DNA of 64,000 nt from Allantophomopsis cytisporea (lineage: Eukaryota > Ascomycota > Leotiomycetes > Phacidiales > Phacidiaceae): the NCBI GenBank assembly GCA_024752435.1, contig CP103021.1:62001-126000 (forward strand), read 5' to 3'. How positions within the stretch are numbered: the first letter of the stretch is position 1; each line of letters opens with the position of its first letter. Positions 24,296 through 35,726 of the stretch are shown here, piece by piece. Under the pieces are notes generated by a model. The model did no database searches. It saw only the letters and a list, made by a program, of their open reading frames with translations, and was not told where the DNA came from. Made by a program: the position numbers and the translations under genes.

Positions 24296-25704
24296 TTGTT
24301 AATTTGTTGTAAGATATTTGATTGTACATACTTGTATACATCTATATTCCTGGTTGTCTTAGTACATATACTCCGTATGTGCCAGAAAGTCAGACACGAC
24401 CTGAGAGCTCATCAATCAACTAGTCTCGGGTTCCGCGTTTCAGTTAATATTATCTTTTCCATATTTGATCGTCTCGAAATACTGTAAATATTACTGTCGC
24501 TTATAAACACTCGCATTGGTGGTACGACACCGTGAAGTCCGATAACTAATATATGCTATATTACTCTAGAGGGTACACAGAGTGAGTTATTTCGTTTTGC
24601 CAAGCCTGTTGGAGTATGGTCCGTATATGTACACGTAGCGGAAATAAGCTGCCGAGAATAATGAATGAGCTGTGTGATTTTGCAGAATGATAGATCAGAT
24701 AGTTGGTGCCATGAATATGTGGTTGTTGATTAGAAGAGGCATTGATTCTTTTCGATTCTTGTTTTCCCGACATTTCGTCTTCCCATGTCTCACCTCGCCT
24801 TGGCTTACTTACTGAACGGCGTGAAGGTGAAGGCGAAAGAGAAGATGACGGTTACGCAAGGGCCGAGTTTGAAGACCGCGCGACAAACAGTTCCAATACA
24901 AGGGCCAAAATTAAGAAATCCCAGATCTAAGACCGCATCAACGACATACATAGCAACCCAACATTGTTCCATAGAACAAGGATCTGTGAGGTAGAGAAGT
25001 TGCCACTGAGTAGGTAAGGCTGACACACTTCCAGAAACTGTTCATCGAACGTTGCATTCAGTTCTTCCGTATTAGGTAACTACAACAGTCAGAGAGCAAG
25101 GTCCCTGTATCAATATTTCCATCGACAGCAGGTAAGGAACATGCAATCCTCATACTTCATTTGCAGATCAAAACTCCCCCCGGGGCCACGCAACCACAAA
25201 ACGAATTCTTCAGCTCTCGTGACCCCGTAGCAATCGCATCTTATTGGAATGCTGCCAATGCAAGCATACGCAGTATGATGACCGGCAGGGATTCCCCGCA
25301 CCCCACAAAAGAACAATCCGGTGATTCCCGCGCCGCCGGACTGTGCCAGATTGCAATGTAGCATTCCAAAGCTTGAATGTTCGTGTAGGGCGGACTGGAA
25401 TTGCTTTCGTTCTTTGGGAGCATTATTGGGGCTTATGTGTACATTGATCATCAGTGCTCACCGTACTCAAGATATGTAGCTTGTCATCTTTGTTTTCTGT
25501 TCATATACATGGGCACACGACCACCGCCTCGATCACTTCTAGCTGTTTGTTTAATCTGTCATTTTGAGAACTTGTGCTTTTCTTCCACCACGGAGAATTA
25601 ATTTCCGTGGTATATGCGAGTTTCTTTCCATCCGACTTACTGCTTTGTACTTGTGCTAGTCATCTCTTCAAGCGGGAGAGAGCACGTAGAGCACGGAGAG
25701 CACC
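24296..25704. other. Intergenic region 24.3-25.7 kb
   Basis: 1.4 kb with no supportable gene. It contains the 3' UTR of the transporter, AT-rich DNA to about 24700, and a more GC-rich stretch (25170-25350). The segment AGAGAGCACGTAGAGCACGGAGAGCACC just before ATG 25705 is a short imperfect direct repeat of an AGAGCAC unit. Confidence 0.45.
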
Positions 25705-26484
25705 ATGGTCGTGAAATGGTATGCTAATGCTCACGTCTCAGCCGACGTCTTCACTTTCAAGTTTTTCGTCGGTCCGTCTCCTACATATGACTTCAAAGGC
25801 ACTGCATCCACTATACCGACCACGGTGGCATGCCGGCCCTTCAAGCGCCGCAGAGCACTGTCTGATGTTGATGGATCAAGCGGAGTCTGCAAGAAGAAAC
25901 GGAGGCTGCGACTACAACTGATCACTTCGAGACTCAGTCTTCCCTTCTCAGCGCCTGCATCGAACATCGTCAACCGAGGAATTTCGAAAATCGCAAATTG
26001 GGCCAAGGATAGGACGGACAGGACTAAGACTGGGTATACGTTGAGACAAGCAGCAATCATGAACAGGGTGCGCCGAGAATGGAAGACCCTTAATAACATC
26101 GAGAGAAATAATTTCCACGTTGCCACTCTCGCAGGGGAGCCTCGGGCTTTACACTGTCTGCATCTGCGCGATGTTGCTCATATGCGTACGCCACTCTTGA
26201 CACCTTCACCGCTGGGACTCTCCAATTATGATGCACTGGATTTGGAGGACATGAAAGAGCATGATCTTGATGATGACGGAATGCCCTATATTTATAGCGA
26301 TTTCGGTTCTATCAATACGGCGACTACCTTGGACGATGAGGAGTATGAATATCTTGACGACCTTGACGGGATCCCTCACCACGACCATGGTCCTGTCTTG
26401 CCGTCTGATGAGAAGGTCATTGAGATGCTGAGAGGAACAAACTCTCCCGATGATATCCGTTTCGTCCGTATTGGAATGGGATAA
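25705..26484 (+). CDS. Conserved fungal protein of unknown function, 259 residues
   Basis: Single-exon ORF with a good Kozak context (CACCATGG). Residues about 45-75 include a basic block with RPFKRRRALSD and KKKRRLRLQLITSRLS, then LPFSAPASNIVNRGISKIAN and a helical segment RQAAIMNRVRREWKTLNNIE. The C-terminal half is acidic (LDLEDMKEHDLDDDGMPYIY, TTLDDEEYEYLDDLDGIP). The basic LITSRLS-x-PFS-x-PAS-x-IVNRG block is familiar from hypothetical proteins of many Pezizomycotina, but I know no function for it. A nuclear location is plausible from the basic cluster. It converges on the OHCU-decarboxylase-like gene, with only 34 bp between the two stop codons. Confidence 0.75.
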   Translation: MVVKWYANAHVSADVFTFKFFVGPSPTYDFKGTASTIPTTVACRPFKRRRALSDVDGSSGVCKKKRRLRLQLITSRLSLPFSAPASNIVNRGISKIANWAKDRTDRTKTGYTLRQAAIMNRVRREWKTLNNIERNNFHVATLAGEPRALHCLHLRDVAHMRTPLLTPSPLGLSNYDALDLEDMKEHDLDDDGMPYIYSDFGSINTATTLDDEEYEYLDDLDGIPHHDHGPVLPSDEKVIEMLRGTNSPDDIRFVRIGMG

Positions 26485-26518
26485 AAAACAATTTCCTCCA
26501 GACGAAGAAGAATTGATC

Positions 26519-27161
26519 TTATGCTTGGAGCTTGGTAGCTCTGTCGGCAGCAATGTCACACATGGCCTTGGGATGTATTAGTTTCTATGAAACCAATCTT
26601 ATATATGATATACGTACCTTGATGGCTTCAGTTCGCTCCAATTTGATGTCTCCTCTTGCAATGCGCTCGCGCATGTTCTCCATGATCACGGGACGGCCTC
26701 TACCGTTGACAAATACACTAGATAAGTGATTAGAACAGACCTTGAATCTCTTGTACAAATCTGACATACACATAACGTAATCCAGGAAACTTTGCTTCAT
26801 ACTCTTCGTTCAGTTTGCGTAGCAACTCAGCCTCCTCTTCGCCACCCTGGTTGAGTTGTGCTTGCTCTTTTCTTGACTGCTCGCTATCAACTTTCTTAGC
26901 TCCAAGTCTCGGATGAGCACCGAGAATCTTGTCAAGCCATTCCGTATCACTAGTAGATGGGCTCTCAGATAGCTCTGTCAGAAGGACACCAACACTGGCA
27001 ATCAAGTCATTGTAAGAGTCAAATGTCTTGGTATGAAGAAGATCGAGACAGAGTGTGTGAAGAGCAGTACACGGCTCGAACAAGGCATCAAGCACGGCTG
27101 TTCTCTCAACTGTTGAAAGAGTTGGTACTCCAGCAATTGGAGGCAGATGATAGCTAGACAT
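26519..27161 (-). CDS. OHCU decarboxylase domain protein
   Basis: Oxo-4-hydroxy-4-carboxy-5-ureidoimidazoline decarboxylase family. In purine degradation such enzymes turn OHCU into S-allantoin after urate oxidase and HIU hydrolase. Exons 27161-26770, 26717-26618 and 26566-26519 give 179 residues. The family core is present: the LDKILGAHPRLG motif (residues 78-87, with the active-site His of HP-x-LG), SEQSRKEQAQL, a helical LLRKLNEEYEAKFPGLRYVV and FVNGRGRPVIMENMRERI, and a short tail AMCDIAEDRA-like (here AMCDIAADRATKL). Intron 1 has donor GTATGT at 26769 and must be placed there to give RYVVFVNG. No other purine catabolism gene is in the window, so activity on OHCU is inferred from family only. 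It shares a divergent promoter with PRP19. Confidence 0.88.
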
Positions 27162-27386
27162 CGTCAGTAGATTCAAATAACAGTGATAAAAATCTCTTTG
27201 TAAATGCTTGATGATCTATCTGGCTAATAAGTGACGTCCGCTTTCCCCACGCTCGACAGATTGGCTCCGCGCTGCCAACCTAATTAGGCTAGCGTAGCCT
27301 TGAATTTCGCGATGCTGAACCTCAGAAGATGTTTGGAATCGTGAATGCGCCAAACACAACAGCTCTACCAACACCACAGCTACAGG
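27162..27386. promoter_or_regulatory. 225-bp divergent promoter, OHCU decarboxylase / PRP19
   Basis: The start codons of the two oppositely oriented genes are separated by 225 bp, so the segment must hold both promoters. It contains GTGACGTCCGC near 27230, a CRE/ATF-like TGACGT core. No TATA box is evident. Binding by any factor is inference. Confidence 0.5.
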
Positions 27387-28981
27387 ATGTTGTGTGCAAG
27401 TCAGTTACAAATTCACACTCAATTACTTTCTGGACGCGTGCTAATGTTCAAATAGTCTCTGGAGAAGCTCCACAGGAGCCTGTCGTATCAAGCAAGTCCG
27501 GTAAGGCTACCTCGAAAGTTGCAAGCCCACGCATAGCTAATGAAGTTGGCAGGAAACGTGTTTGAAAAGCGTCTTATCGTGGCATATATCTCAGAAAATG
27601 GAAAGGATCCAGTCACCGGCGAAGATTTGACCGTTGAGGATCTCATTGATGTCCAAACCTCCAGAATTGTTCGACCACGACCGCCGACCCTCACTTCCAT
27701 CCCTTCACTCCTCTCTTCCTTCCAAAACGAATGGGACGCGCTCGCTTTGGAATCCTACACAATCAGACAGCAGCTCCAGCAGACCAGACAAGAGTTGGCG
27801 ACGGCTTTATATCAACACGATGCAGCTGTTCGTGTCATTGCCAGAATTACCCGCGAACGCGATGAGGCCAGAGATGCTCTCTCCAAGGTCACAGTTAGCG
27901 CAAGCTCGGCGAACAATGGTGACCAAATGCAAGTAGACAGCCAAGGTCTTCCAGAACATTTGATCGAGAAGATTGATGCAGCTCAAGCAAAGCTTTCAAA
28001 GAGCAGAAAAAAGCGTCCAGTTCCACAAGGCTGGGCAACCGCGGAAGATATCCAGTCATACGTTCCTATCCTGGCCTCTGAACCTTTGTACCCAGGAAGC
28101 CAATCGATCGCTTTGGATGCTACGGGCCACTTGGCAACAGTTGGTGGAGCGGATGGCGTTGCAAGCGTGTACTCGATAGATGAGAACAAGCTCGTATCGA
28201 AATTGGAAGTCGGAGGTGAAATCACCGATTCTATCTGGGTTGGAAACTTGAATGTTATCTCTTCGACCACTGGAATTGTGAAGGCGTTTGAGAAGGGTGA
28301 GGAGGTAGCTACTTGGAACTCGCACGCTGGTTCTGCGAACGCCTTGGCCATGCATCCATGTGGAGACTTGTTCGCCTCAGTTGGTGTTGATAAGAGCTTC
28401 GTATTCTACGACATTCACACCAGAAAGGCTGTATCCCAGACCTTCACCGATTCAGGTATGTTCAGATTTTCAGTCCTTGCTAAGAAAACCACCACTAATG
28501 CTAATTAGAAATTCACTGCGCTGCTTTCCATCCTGATGGTCACTTATTCGCTGTCGGGACCACTCACGGCCAGATTGAGTTCTATCACACCAAGACTTCA
28601 GAACTTGCTGCAACTTACGACTATGGGCATCCTGTACAAGCCATAGCCTTCTCGGAGAACGGCTACTGGTTCGCTGCGGTCGGTAAGAGAACCACTGGTA
28701 TCACTATTTTCGATCTTCGTCACGAGGGTGAAGCTGCCAAGGTCAAGATCATCGATACAGGCAGCAGCATCACCGACATTGACTGGGATTATACTGGTCA
28801 ATTCCTTGCCACAGCAGGACCAAGCGGTATCACTGTTCAGCAGTACACCAAGGCTTCAAAGTCGTGGTCAGAGCCTCTGCGCAGTGCAGTTCCAGCCGCA
28901 GCCATCGAGTGGAGAAAGGAGGCAACGAGCTTGGTCACGGTCAACGTTGATGGTGTTGTTTCTGTTTTGGGTGCCAAATAG
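27387..28981 (+). CDS. PRP19: PRP19, pre-mRNA-splicing factor and U-box E3 ligase
   Basis: Core of the NineTeen complex that stabilises the activated spliceosome; a U-box ubiquitin ligase also acting in DNA damage response. Exons 27387-27399, 27456-27500, 27553-28455 and 28509-28981 give 477 residues. The first coding exon is only 13 nt (ATG TTG TGT GCA A), but splicing restores the invariant start MLCAISGEAPQEPV. The U-box continues with KRLIVAYISENGKDPVTGED and RPRPPTLTSIPSLLSSFQNE. A tetramerising coiled coil follows (RQQLQQTRQELATALYQHDA, RVIARITRERDEARDAL). From about residue 190 there is a seven-bladed WD40 propeller, with SAN-ALAMHPCGDLFASVGVD, AAFHPDGHLFAVGTTHG and IDWDYTGQFLATAGPSG. 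The ending SVLGAK is typical. Confidence 0.96.
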
Positions 28982-30149
28982 TGCAAAGTGCAGATCACCT
29001 ATGGAGTTCATGGAGCGGCTTGCTTATCTTTGGGGTTTATGTTATGACGGGCAAAAAGCAACATTTTCGGACAGATGAGATTGTACTTCTAGAAAGTGGA
29101 TAGTCTGGGTGCATATGATAGGGCTGAATAGAATTCTCTATCAACGAATGTTATTTCGGCTGTTTGTGAGACATGAAACGGGATGTCCAGGTATTGTGAT
29201 AACACGAAAGGTATGAACACTTGACAGTTCTCTGAACAAACGACGCATGGTTCCTAATGGATATTGATTCCAGAAAAACATTGGACAGACTGGCGAAACC
29301 TTGAAAGTGTATGTATCCGTGGTGTGGAAGTATGGGTGGAAGTATGGGAGCCCTAATTGAATTGAGACCAACATGGGACCTTTCTGATTTTGCCATAGTA
29401 TTACATACTGTGCATGGTAATGGGAAACAAGTAAACAAGTAGGATGTCAAGCTGGAAAGGTATAGAACATACAAGTTTCGCAGCTCAACATTACTCATCA
29501 TTACCCCCTACGACTCGAGTCTGGCTTGTAACTCTGAGGATGGCGCCTTTTGACGTGGATTATAAATATGGTTCTCCGTACAGTCCTTAATCGATTACGG
29601 CGGCTCAAAGTCGGGGTTCGGAGTTAAGACGTTCTTGAAAGTCACGTCCGAATCCATTCTTGAAAGAATAACATCCCTTGATGTTTGCCAATAATTGTGG
29701 TCACTCAACTCTATCTTTATTTGTGAATTATCACGGCGGAGACTCTGTGAAAGCCGTTGCCAATTCATTGAGGATCCAGAAGCTTAGAAAATTAGGGAGA
29801 AAGCGCAAAGTCACGCTCTTTAATATATTCTCATTCGTGGCAATCTTCTCAAAGGGCCACTAGGCGAGGCTAGTCGGATTGTTGGTCCTCGACGACCTGC
29901 GACCACCGACATCGTCATATCTTTATCGGCGAAGTGAGAACGAGGGCTCAGCATCTTCACGAAATCCTAATTTGAGCAGGCGCTGATACAAGACATTTCT
30001 GGTATGGAAGACCAGTGGCAATCTGACCGGAGGCGCCAACATTCAAATAAAGTAAACACCGCCAGATCCAATCGACGCAGCGACAAATCCCCCATTCACA
30101 AAAGCTCACGGCGTGCTAACAGCAACCCCCACAGAGAACTTTCGAGCAG
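28982..30149. other. Intergenic region PRP19 - RING gene
   Basis: 1.17 kb. No supportable ORF. The part nearest 30150 is CA/CCG-rich (30020-30149), and short ATG-initiated frames there overlap the next gene out of frame, so they are treated as leader sequence. Confidence 0.5.
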
Positions 30150-31344
30150 ATGGCAGCGCAAGCTTTCCGAACCTCACCCTCACCACAACTCTTTGGCGAT
30201 TCCTTATCTTCACGCGACAGTCCATCAATTTTCCTTCCGCCGCCATCATCCCAACGTCGTCTGTCACATCCTCACAATACCACCATCCCACCACGGCATC
30301 GAGCAACGCCCTCCATGGCGGAACGTCCCAGGCAATTACCACGTCCAAACCTGGAGCACCGCACTTCGCAAACAATCATAGATCTCACGGAGGATTCTGA
30401 AGATGTTTTTGATCGCCCATCCCCAGGTCGCGCCATGCAACGACCAGCGAGATCACGAGTGAACACCCCACCAGCTGGCGCCGCCGTCATCGACCTTACA
30501 CAAGACCAGGTAGAAGACGATGTTCAGATCATGAGTGCCACAGTGCGTCACCGACATCGACGATCGAGACCCAACGATAGACACCAACCTCACCATGATC
30601 CAATCCATGCCATAATCCACGAAGCTGGACCACCACGTCCAGACTCGCCCTTCTTTGTCCCCGAATCACCTCAGCATCAGAGACGCAACCACTATCCAAT
30701 CATCGGTCAATTGATGGCGCATGTAGCAGGTCATGTAGGAGGCTTAGGAGGACGCATCGGCGTTCTTTACAATGGTGCCCCAGCAGCAAATGTACAGGAT
30801 GCCGAGGAACAACTCCTTCGAAACATCGTCCGGTTGCCTGACCATATGAATTACGCCGGCCGTGCATTTGGTCAGGCTCCAGCACCGCGTCCAGACAACA
30901 AGCCAGAACACATCAAACCTGCACCAGCCGCTGATGGTTTCACTACCTCTCTACAGGAAGATCAGATCATAATTTGTCCCGGTTGTGAGCAGGAGCTCAT
31001 AACCAACGCAGCTGATGAACCATACATGAAGGGGAAAGTAAAGACAAAGAAGGACCGTGAGGAGCATCCTTTCTGGGTGGTCAAGACGTGTGGACATGTG
31101 AGTATTCACTTTCTTTGCTCCACAACAATTCGTCATTCGCTCTTTACTGACTGTCTTGCAGACGTATTGCAACAACTGCTACCAGAACCGTAGATCTCAC
31201 AAAAACAACTATATCCCGGCCTTTTTCCCCAATGGAACGGTGGATCGTGCTGGTGGCAAGACTAAGATTAAACCTGTGTGTGCTGTGGAAGAATGCCGCA
31301 ACCCGATCGATTCGACAACAGCTTGGATTGGCGTGTACCTATGA
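30150..31344 (+). CDS. RING-type protein with two SUMO-interacting motifs (STUbL-like)
   Basis: Exons 30150-31097 and 31162-31344 give 376 residues. Two textbook SUMO-interacting motifs lie in the disordered N-terminal half: IIDLTEDSED (from residue 76) and VIDLTQDQVEDD (from 113), each with a hydrophobic core followed by acids. The C-terminus has a RING-like array: C276-x2-C279, then C314-G-H316, C319-x2-C322 after the intron, and a final C-x4-EC pair (CAVEEC). The layout matches SUMO-targeted ubiquitin ligases of the Slx8/Rfp type, and moulds often list such genes as cell cycle control protein. Here the spacing between the first pair and CGH is long (34 residues, with a KGKVKTKKDREE insert), so ligase activity is likely but not certain. 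Role: probably ubiquitylation of SUMO-modified nuclear proteins. Confidence 0.82.
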
Positions 31345-32101
31345 TCTTCTCGGTCTTTTGTGGTACAGCAGGCAGCATGGTATTTTCAGATACAGGAGGC
31401 AGCTTGCAACAGCGAAAGTCTCCACACTAGTTGTCTTCATGAGCGTGTACTCTTTTTTTTTTTCGATTGCTTTTACTGCATTTAAGAGCGGTGCATCAGT
31501 TTGGCGTTTCACAGGGAATGGATTCTGGGCGGATGGGCAAGAAAGCAGCGGTCTGGTCTGGTTGAGCCCATGAGAGATGGGAGGGCGTTCTTTGCATTTC
31601 GGTGTTCGTCGTACACATGTACATTAGTACGACGGATAGCTATGGTCACTAATCAAGTTAATGTGGAAGATTTGCGATGACTCCCTAGAAGTCTTTTTGG
31701 GACCTTTAATGAAAATAAAGAAGTTTCTGACCGCAATTCATTGCTTGAAGTAAATGACTAGCTTTGATTTAATGGTGATATGGACTTTGCATGTGGCATT
31801 GGTGCTTTGTATTTTTGACTTGCTGCTCTACTTGAATGTCAAAGCTGCCAAACACGTTTGAAGTTTCACTTATTTAGCATTTCTGAGTCTTCAAAATCAA
31901 TTTTACTCAATCTCAATTCTTCACATTATTTGAAAGTCTTATGGTATTAGTGATGACGTGTATGGCTTCGCCGTCAGGCGTTCTTGAAGCCAGAGACCGA
32001 GGTGTATCAACGCCACTGAGTCGCTTACGCCAATTGTGAACTATTGGATATCTACTACAACTTCGTGAGGAAGTTCTGAAGTCCTAGAACCATGTGATCC
32101 C
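31345..32101. other. Intergenic region before SET gene
   Basis: 757 bp, AT-rich in 31720-31960, no supportable ORF. Contains a T-tract at 31451-31461 and a near-palindrome GTACACATGTAC at 31611-31622. Confidence 0.5.
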
Positions 32102-34604
32102 ATGCGCACTGCACCATTCACTACATATCCTTGCTCGTTTACAAGAGGTGCCAACTCGCTGCCCTGTATCTCTTTCGCCACTCATTTAAGTCCTCAGGTT
32201 GATGGGACGCCGCAAGGACAAGAGCCGACCGCGAGCACGCTACGGGGTTACCTCGAGGCAGTCCCCTCAATTGTCTGCCTGAGCAGAAATTACCAAGTGA
32301 CTCCCATCACTGGGTACGAGAAGGCTGGTATGGATGATGCGGAGCTCCAGACTCTGGAGTCTGAGGCAACTCAAAGGTTCAGAGCTGCGTTCCACAATTG
32401 TTTGACGACAGAGTTGGCCTCTAACCTATCAGACTCCGCTTCTGTGAATTTATTACGCCTCCGCATACAGGCTCTCATATCAATAGATCTCGCGCCTGGG
32501 GAACCTACTCAGGAGGTAAACCTTGATCTGGTAAATTAATGAATTAGAAAGCACATCATACATCATGAGTATAGTTAACTCATATTTTCCAGGGTCACGT
32601 TTCTTTGTCAAGACGTACCACCGATGGCCAAAGATCACCCGACGAACAGCAGCATGAAAGCTCACAATCATTATCTGAAGTGGCTTTAAGTCAGTCTCCC
32701 TCCGTATCCAGAACTCTCCCTGAGGCGCACTTTGGAAACTTGGAAATCAACACTCAGGATGTGGAAGCAGTATCTCCCTCTGATACCCGGGATGAGGTAA
32801 TAATGAATTGCCCTGAGAGACCAACAACGCAGATAGGGAAAAAACGCAAGGCCGTAGGAGGTCTGCGCATAAGCTCGAATAAAGTCCAGGAAAGTCAAGC
32901 AGGAAACAATAATGATGAATCAACCAGAAATGCTGGAAATGCTGGAAGGGCTGTAGAGCCGAAATCAGGTGTCCGCCAACTTCAAAACACTGAATTTGAT
33001 TATCCGGCAAGAAAGAAGATGAAGACCCAAGTTGTGTATAAGATGGAGCCTACGTCTGTGGAGAAATTTATTGTGGGCATTTGGGCTCAGCTCTATGGTG
33101 GCATCAAGATTGTGTGGGGGTTTGATGTAAGAAACAATGTTCATGGAAAAGTGAAGCTGTAAACTGTACTGACTACTGAGCCCAGGATGATCTACTGAGC
33201 TCATATGGAGAGACATTGACTGTCAAAGATCACAATCGAGAAGTAGGTGTTTCAAAAAGAAGAGAAGAAGACACCATGCATAGTGCTAATACGTACTCTA
33301 GTCTTTCATGGCAATCAACACGTTATGCTCTAAGCTGTCTCACGCAAGTCGGTCTTTACGAGCCGTTGAGATCATTGTGCAAACACATTGGGTAGACTGT
33401 TTTGAAGGGCGTGCTTTGGCCATTGGAAATGAACATAAGCATTATTCGACGACCGAGATGAAAATGTGTGCTTTAAGAGAGGCATGTGCAGTGCTAGGTT
33501 GGTCCGAGAAGGAATTAAGAAATCGCCTGTACGGAAACTTTAAACTTCTGATTTGTATTGTTTGCGGAGCTAACATGTCCCAGGGCCATATGGCGTGGAT
33601 ACAGAGAGATCAGAGATGCTGGTGGCTGGGTAGCCTTGGTATTCGCAGGATCTGGAATATATCGATTCTGCAAATACCGCACAGGTTTTACAAAAGAGCT
33701 ATCAGCGAAGCTACAAAAATTCCGAGCTTGCTTTGAAACTGCAGCTGACACGTTACATCCTAGATGGCGTGAACTTCCAGCTATCGTCGGTGAGCAATCA
33801 GAGCGGGTATATCCTGGCCATCCTCATGATTGGGTTGTGTGCGACAACGCCGATTCTGTTCCTCTTGCTGAAACATACAAACAATGGAATCCCTTGTTCA
33901 AATTTACACATCTGGAGGAATCCCAGGTAGATATCAAAGCCTGGGGAGATCAAGATCCTCGTCAGGTTATGGGAGCTAACAGTATGGTTTGTGCGATCTG
34001 TGGTAACTTCCAGTCCGGCAACGTACGTCTGAACGAGTGCCATTGCTTTTTGGAGCTGTATGGGGGCGTCAAGTCGGCAAGTCCACTACAGATATTCCGA
34101 ACTGGTAATGGAAAGAACAATGGCCTTGTGGCCCGTTGTGTATGTTCACCTAACCATGACAAACTTGGTACTCGTAGACTAACGATTCAACAGAATATCG
34201 AGCGTGGTATAGCAGTTGGCGAATTCATCGGGTCTATCACCAAGGGTCTCAAAGCAACAGATGTGATGCTCGGGGGGTCAGGTGATCGGCAGTATCAGAT
34301 TTATCAGGGAGACATAGGTATGGCGTATGCCTCATCAGTCCAAGTTTGACTTACCATTGACAAATGCGTAGGTAACTACACACGATTTATTAATCACTCT
34401 TGTGCGCCAAACACGCAGTTCCAAAAATTCATCTGGCTTGGTATCGAGCGGATCATAATTGTCTCTCGAGGTGTTAGAGAAGGCAGCGAAATCACAGTTG
34501 ACTATTCCCATAGATACTGGGAGGACTTAGACAAGATATGTCTCTGTGGAGAATCTTGCTGTCGTTATTCGAAGACCCGTACACGTTTACTTGCTGCTTC
34601 TTAA
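32102..34604 (+). CDS. SET-domain protein (putative lysine methyltransferase)
   Basis: Exons 32102-32515, 32593-33126, 33186-33242, 33302-33528, 33584-34139, 34194-34317 and 34372-34604 give 714 residues. The N-terminal third is disordered with a basic KKRKAVGGLR run (possible NLS). A central conserved block includes KMCALREACAVLGWSEKELR joined by splicing to LAIWRGYREIRDAGGWVALV and FAGSGIYRFCKYRTGF. The SET domain occupies the last ~120 residues: RCNIERGIAVGEFIGSI, then GNYTRFINHSCAPNTQF with the cofactor-binding NHSC-x-PN (645-651), REGSEITVDYSHRYW with the catalytic-site Tyr682, and a post-SET-like CLCGESCC. Probably a protein (histone?) lysine methyltransferase; target unknown. The first exon is least certain, because residues 1-32 look unlike the rest and an upstream intron is possible. 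The 54-nt intron at 34140 is in frame without stops. Confidence 0.82.
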
Positions 34605-35726
34605 GCATATTTGGAAGGAAAGAGAAGCAAATGCTTATTGAACCTAAAAGCACATCTTGAGTAGCAGCTAACCCTGCCTCTTTTGCTATTAAACATACAT
34701 TGCTGCAAGACGGAACAGTATTAATTTGCGACGGATATGGAGGCGAGTTAGAGTACTATGTACTCCATTTATTTCTAGCATTTAGAAGCATCTGCATGAC
34801 TTGAAAATGAACGACACCTTGAGGTGCTACAAGTCTGTGTAAAAGAATATGAATAACGAAAGCAAAACATTGCAAATCTTCCATACGCTGCTGACGAATG
34901 AGCTTCCGAAAAGTTTAGCCCCAATATTAATGCGGTCACACCCTTGATGGTAGTGTCCAGATGAGTATTTTTGATGTCTTGAGGTTTAATTAGCATATCT
35001 ACATGAGAATCTACTGTGTTCTACATCACAATTCTCGAATCAAAAGCCAAGTGATCAGACATCTGATATTTATCATTCAAACTGATCTAGTTAGTTTAAG
35101 CATGGCACGACGGAGTCATAGTCCGTTAATAGTCTGATGTAGTGTCTGGAGCGATGCAACCCATGGAGATACCAACGTGTTTACGAAACGCTAACGCTAG
35201 TCTGACAGGTTCTGCCCGAGCAGAACAGCCACCGCTCCCATCAATTTATTCTGATTACTTAGACAAAGCACACATTGCAACAACATTTTTGGGCGCTCAA
35301 TACTTGATGGACTCAACTGTATAGTACACCTCGAATTTAGGCAGCTATTGGTAGACTCCTTATACTCACAATGCCCCTATATAATGAGTAGATAAGAAAT
35401 TAAGTTCATCAGAGTACCAAATCTTGTCAGGTCTTGGTATCTTGTATCGAGCCAACCCCTGCTATCATGAGTTATGGCTTAGAGATTGAAACCCCTTCCG
35501 GAGAATCCATACTCCATATAAGCCCAAGTGTTTATGCAGTAGTCTGTATCGACACGCTCTTAGCTCGAGAGAGCCTTATAATGCTACTTGTCCCCATTTC
35601 CAATAAATCATGCATGACTTTCTTTACTGCTACCAAATATTTAACGAACCATTAGATACTTTTTGATTTTTTGCCTTTGTTTATTTCTTATCATTTGGAC
35701 TCCATATTGCGTATCATACTCACAGT
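34605..35726. other. Intergenic region SET gene - BOR1
   Basis: 1.12 kb, AT-rich. No supportable ORF, repeat or RNA gene. The stretch 35640-35726 before the BOR1 ATG is T-rich (CTTTTTGATTTTTTGCCTTTG). Confidence 0.5.
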
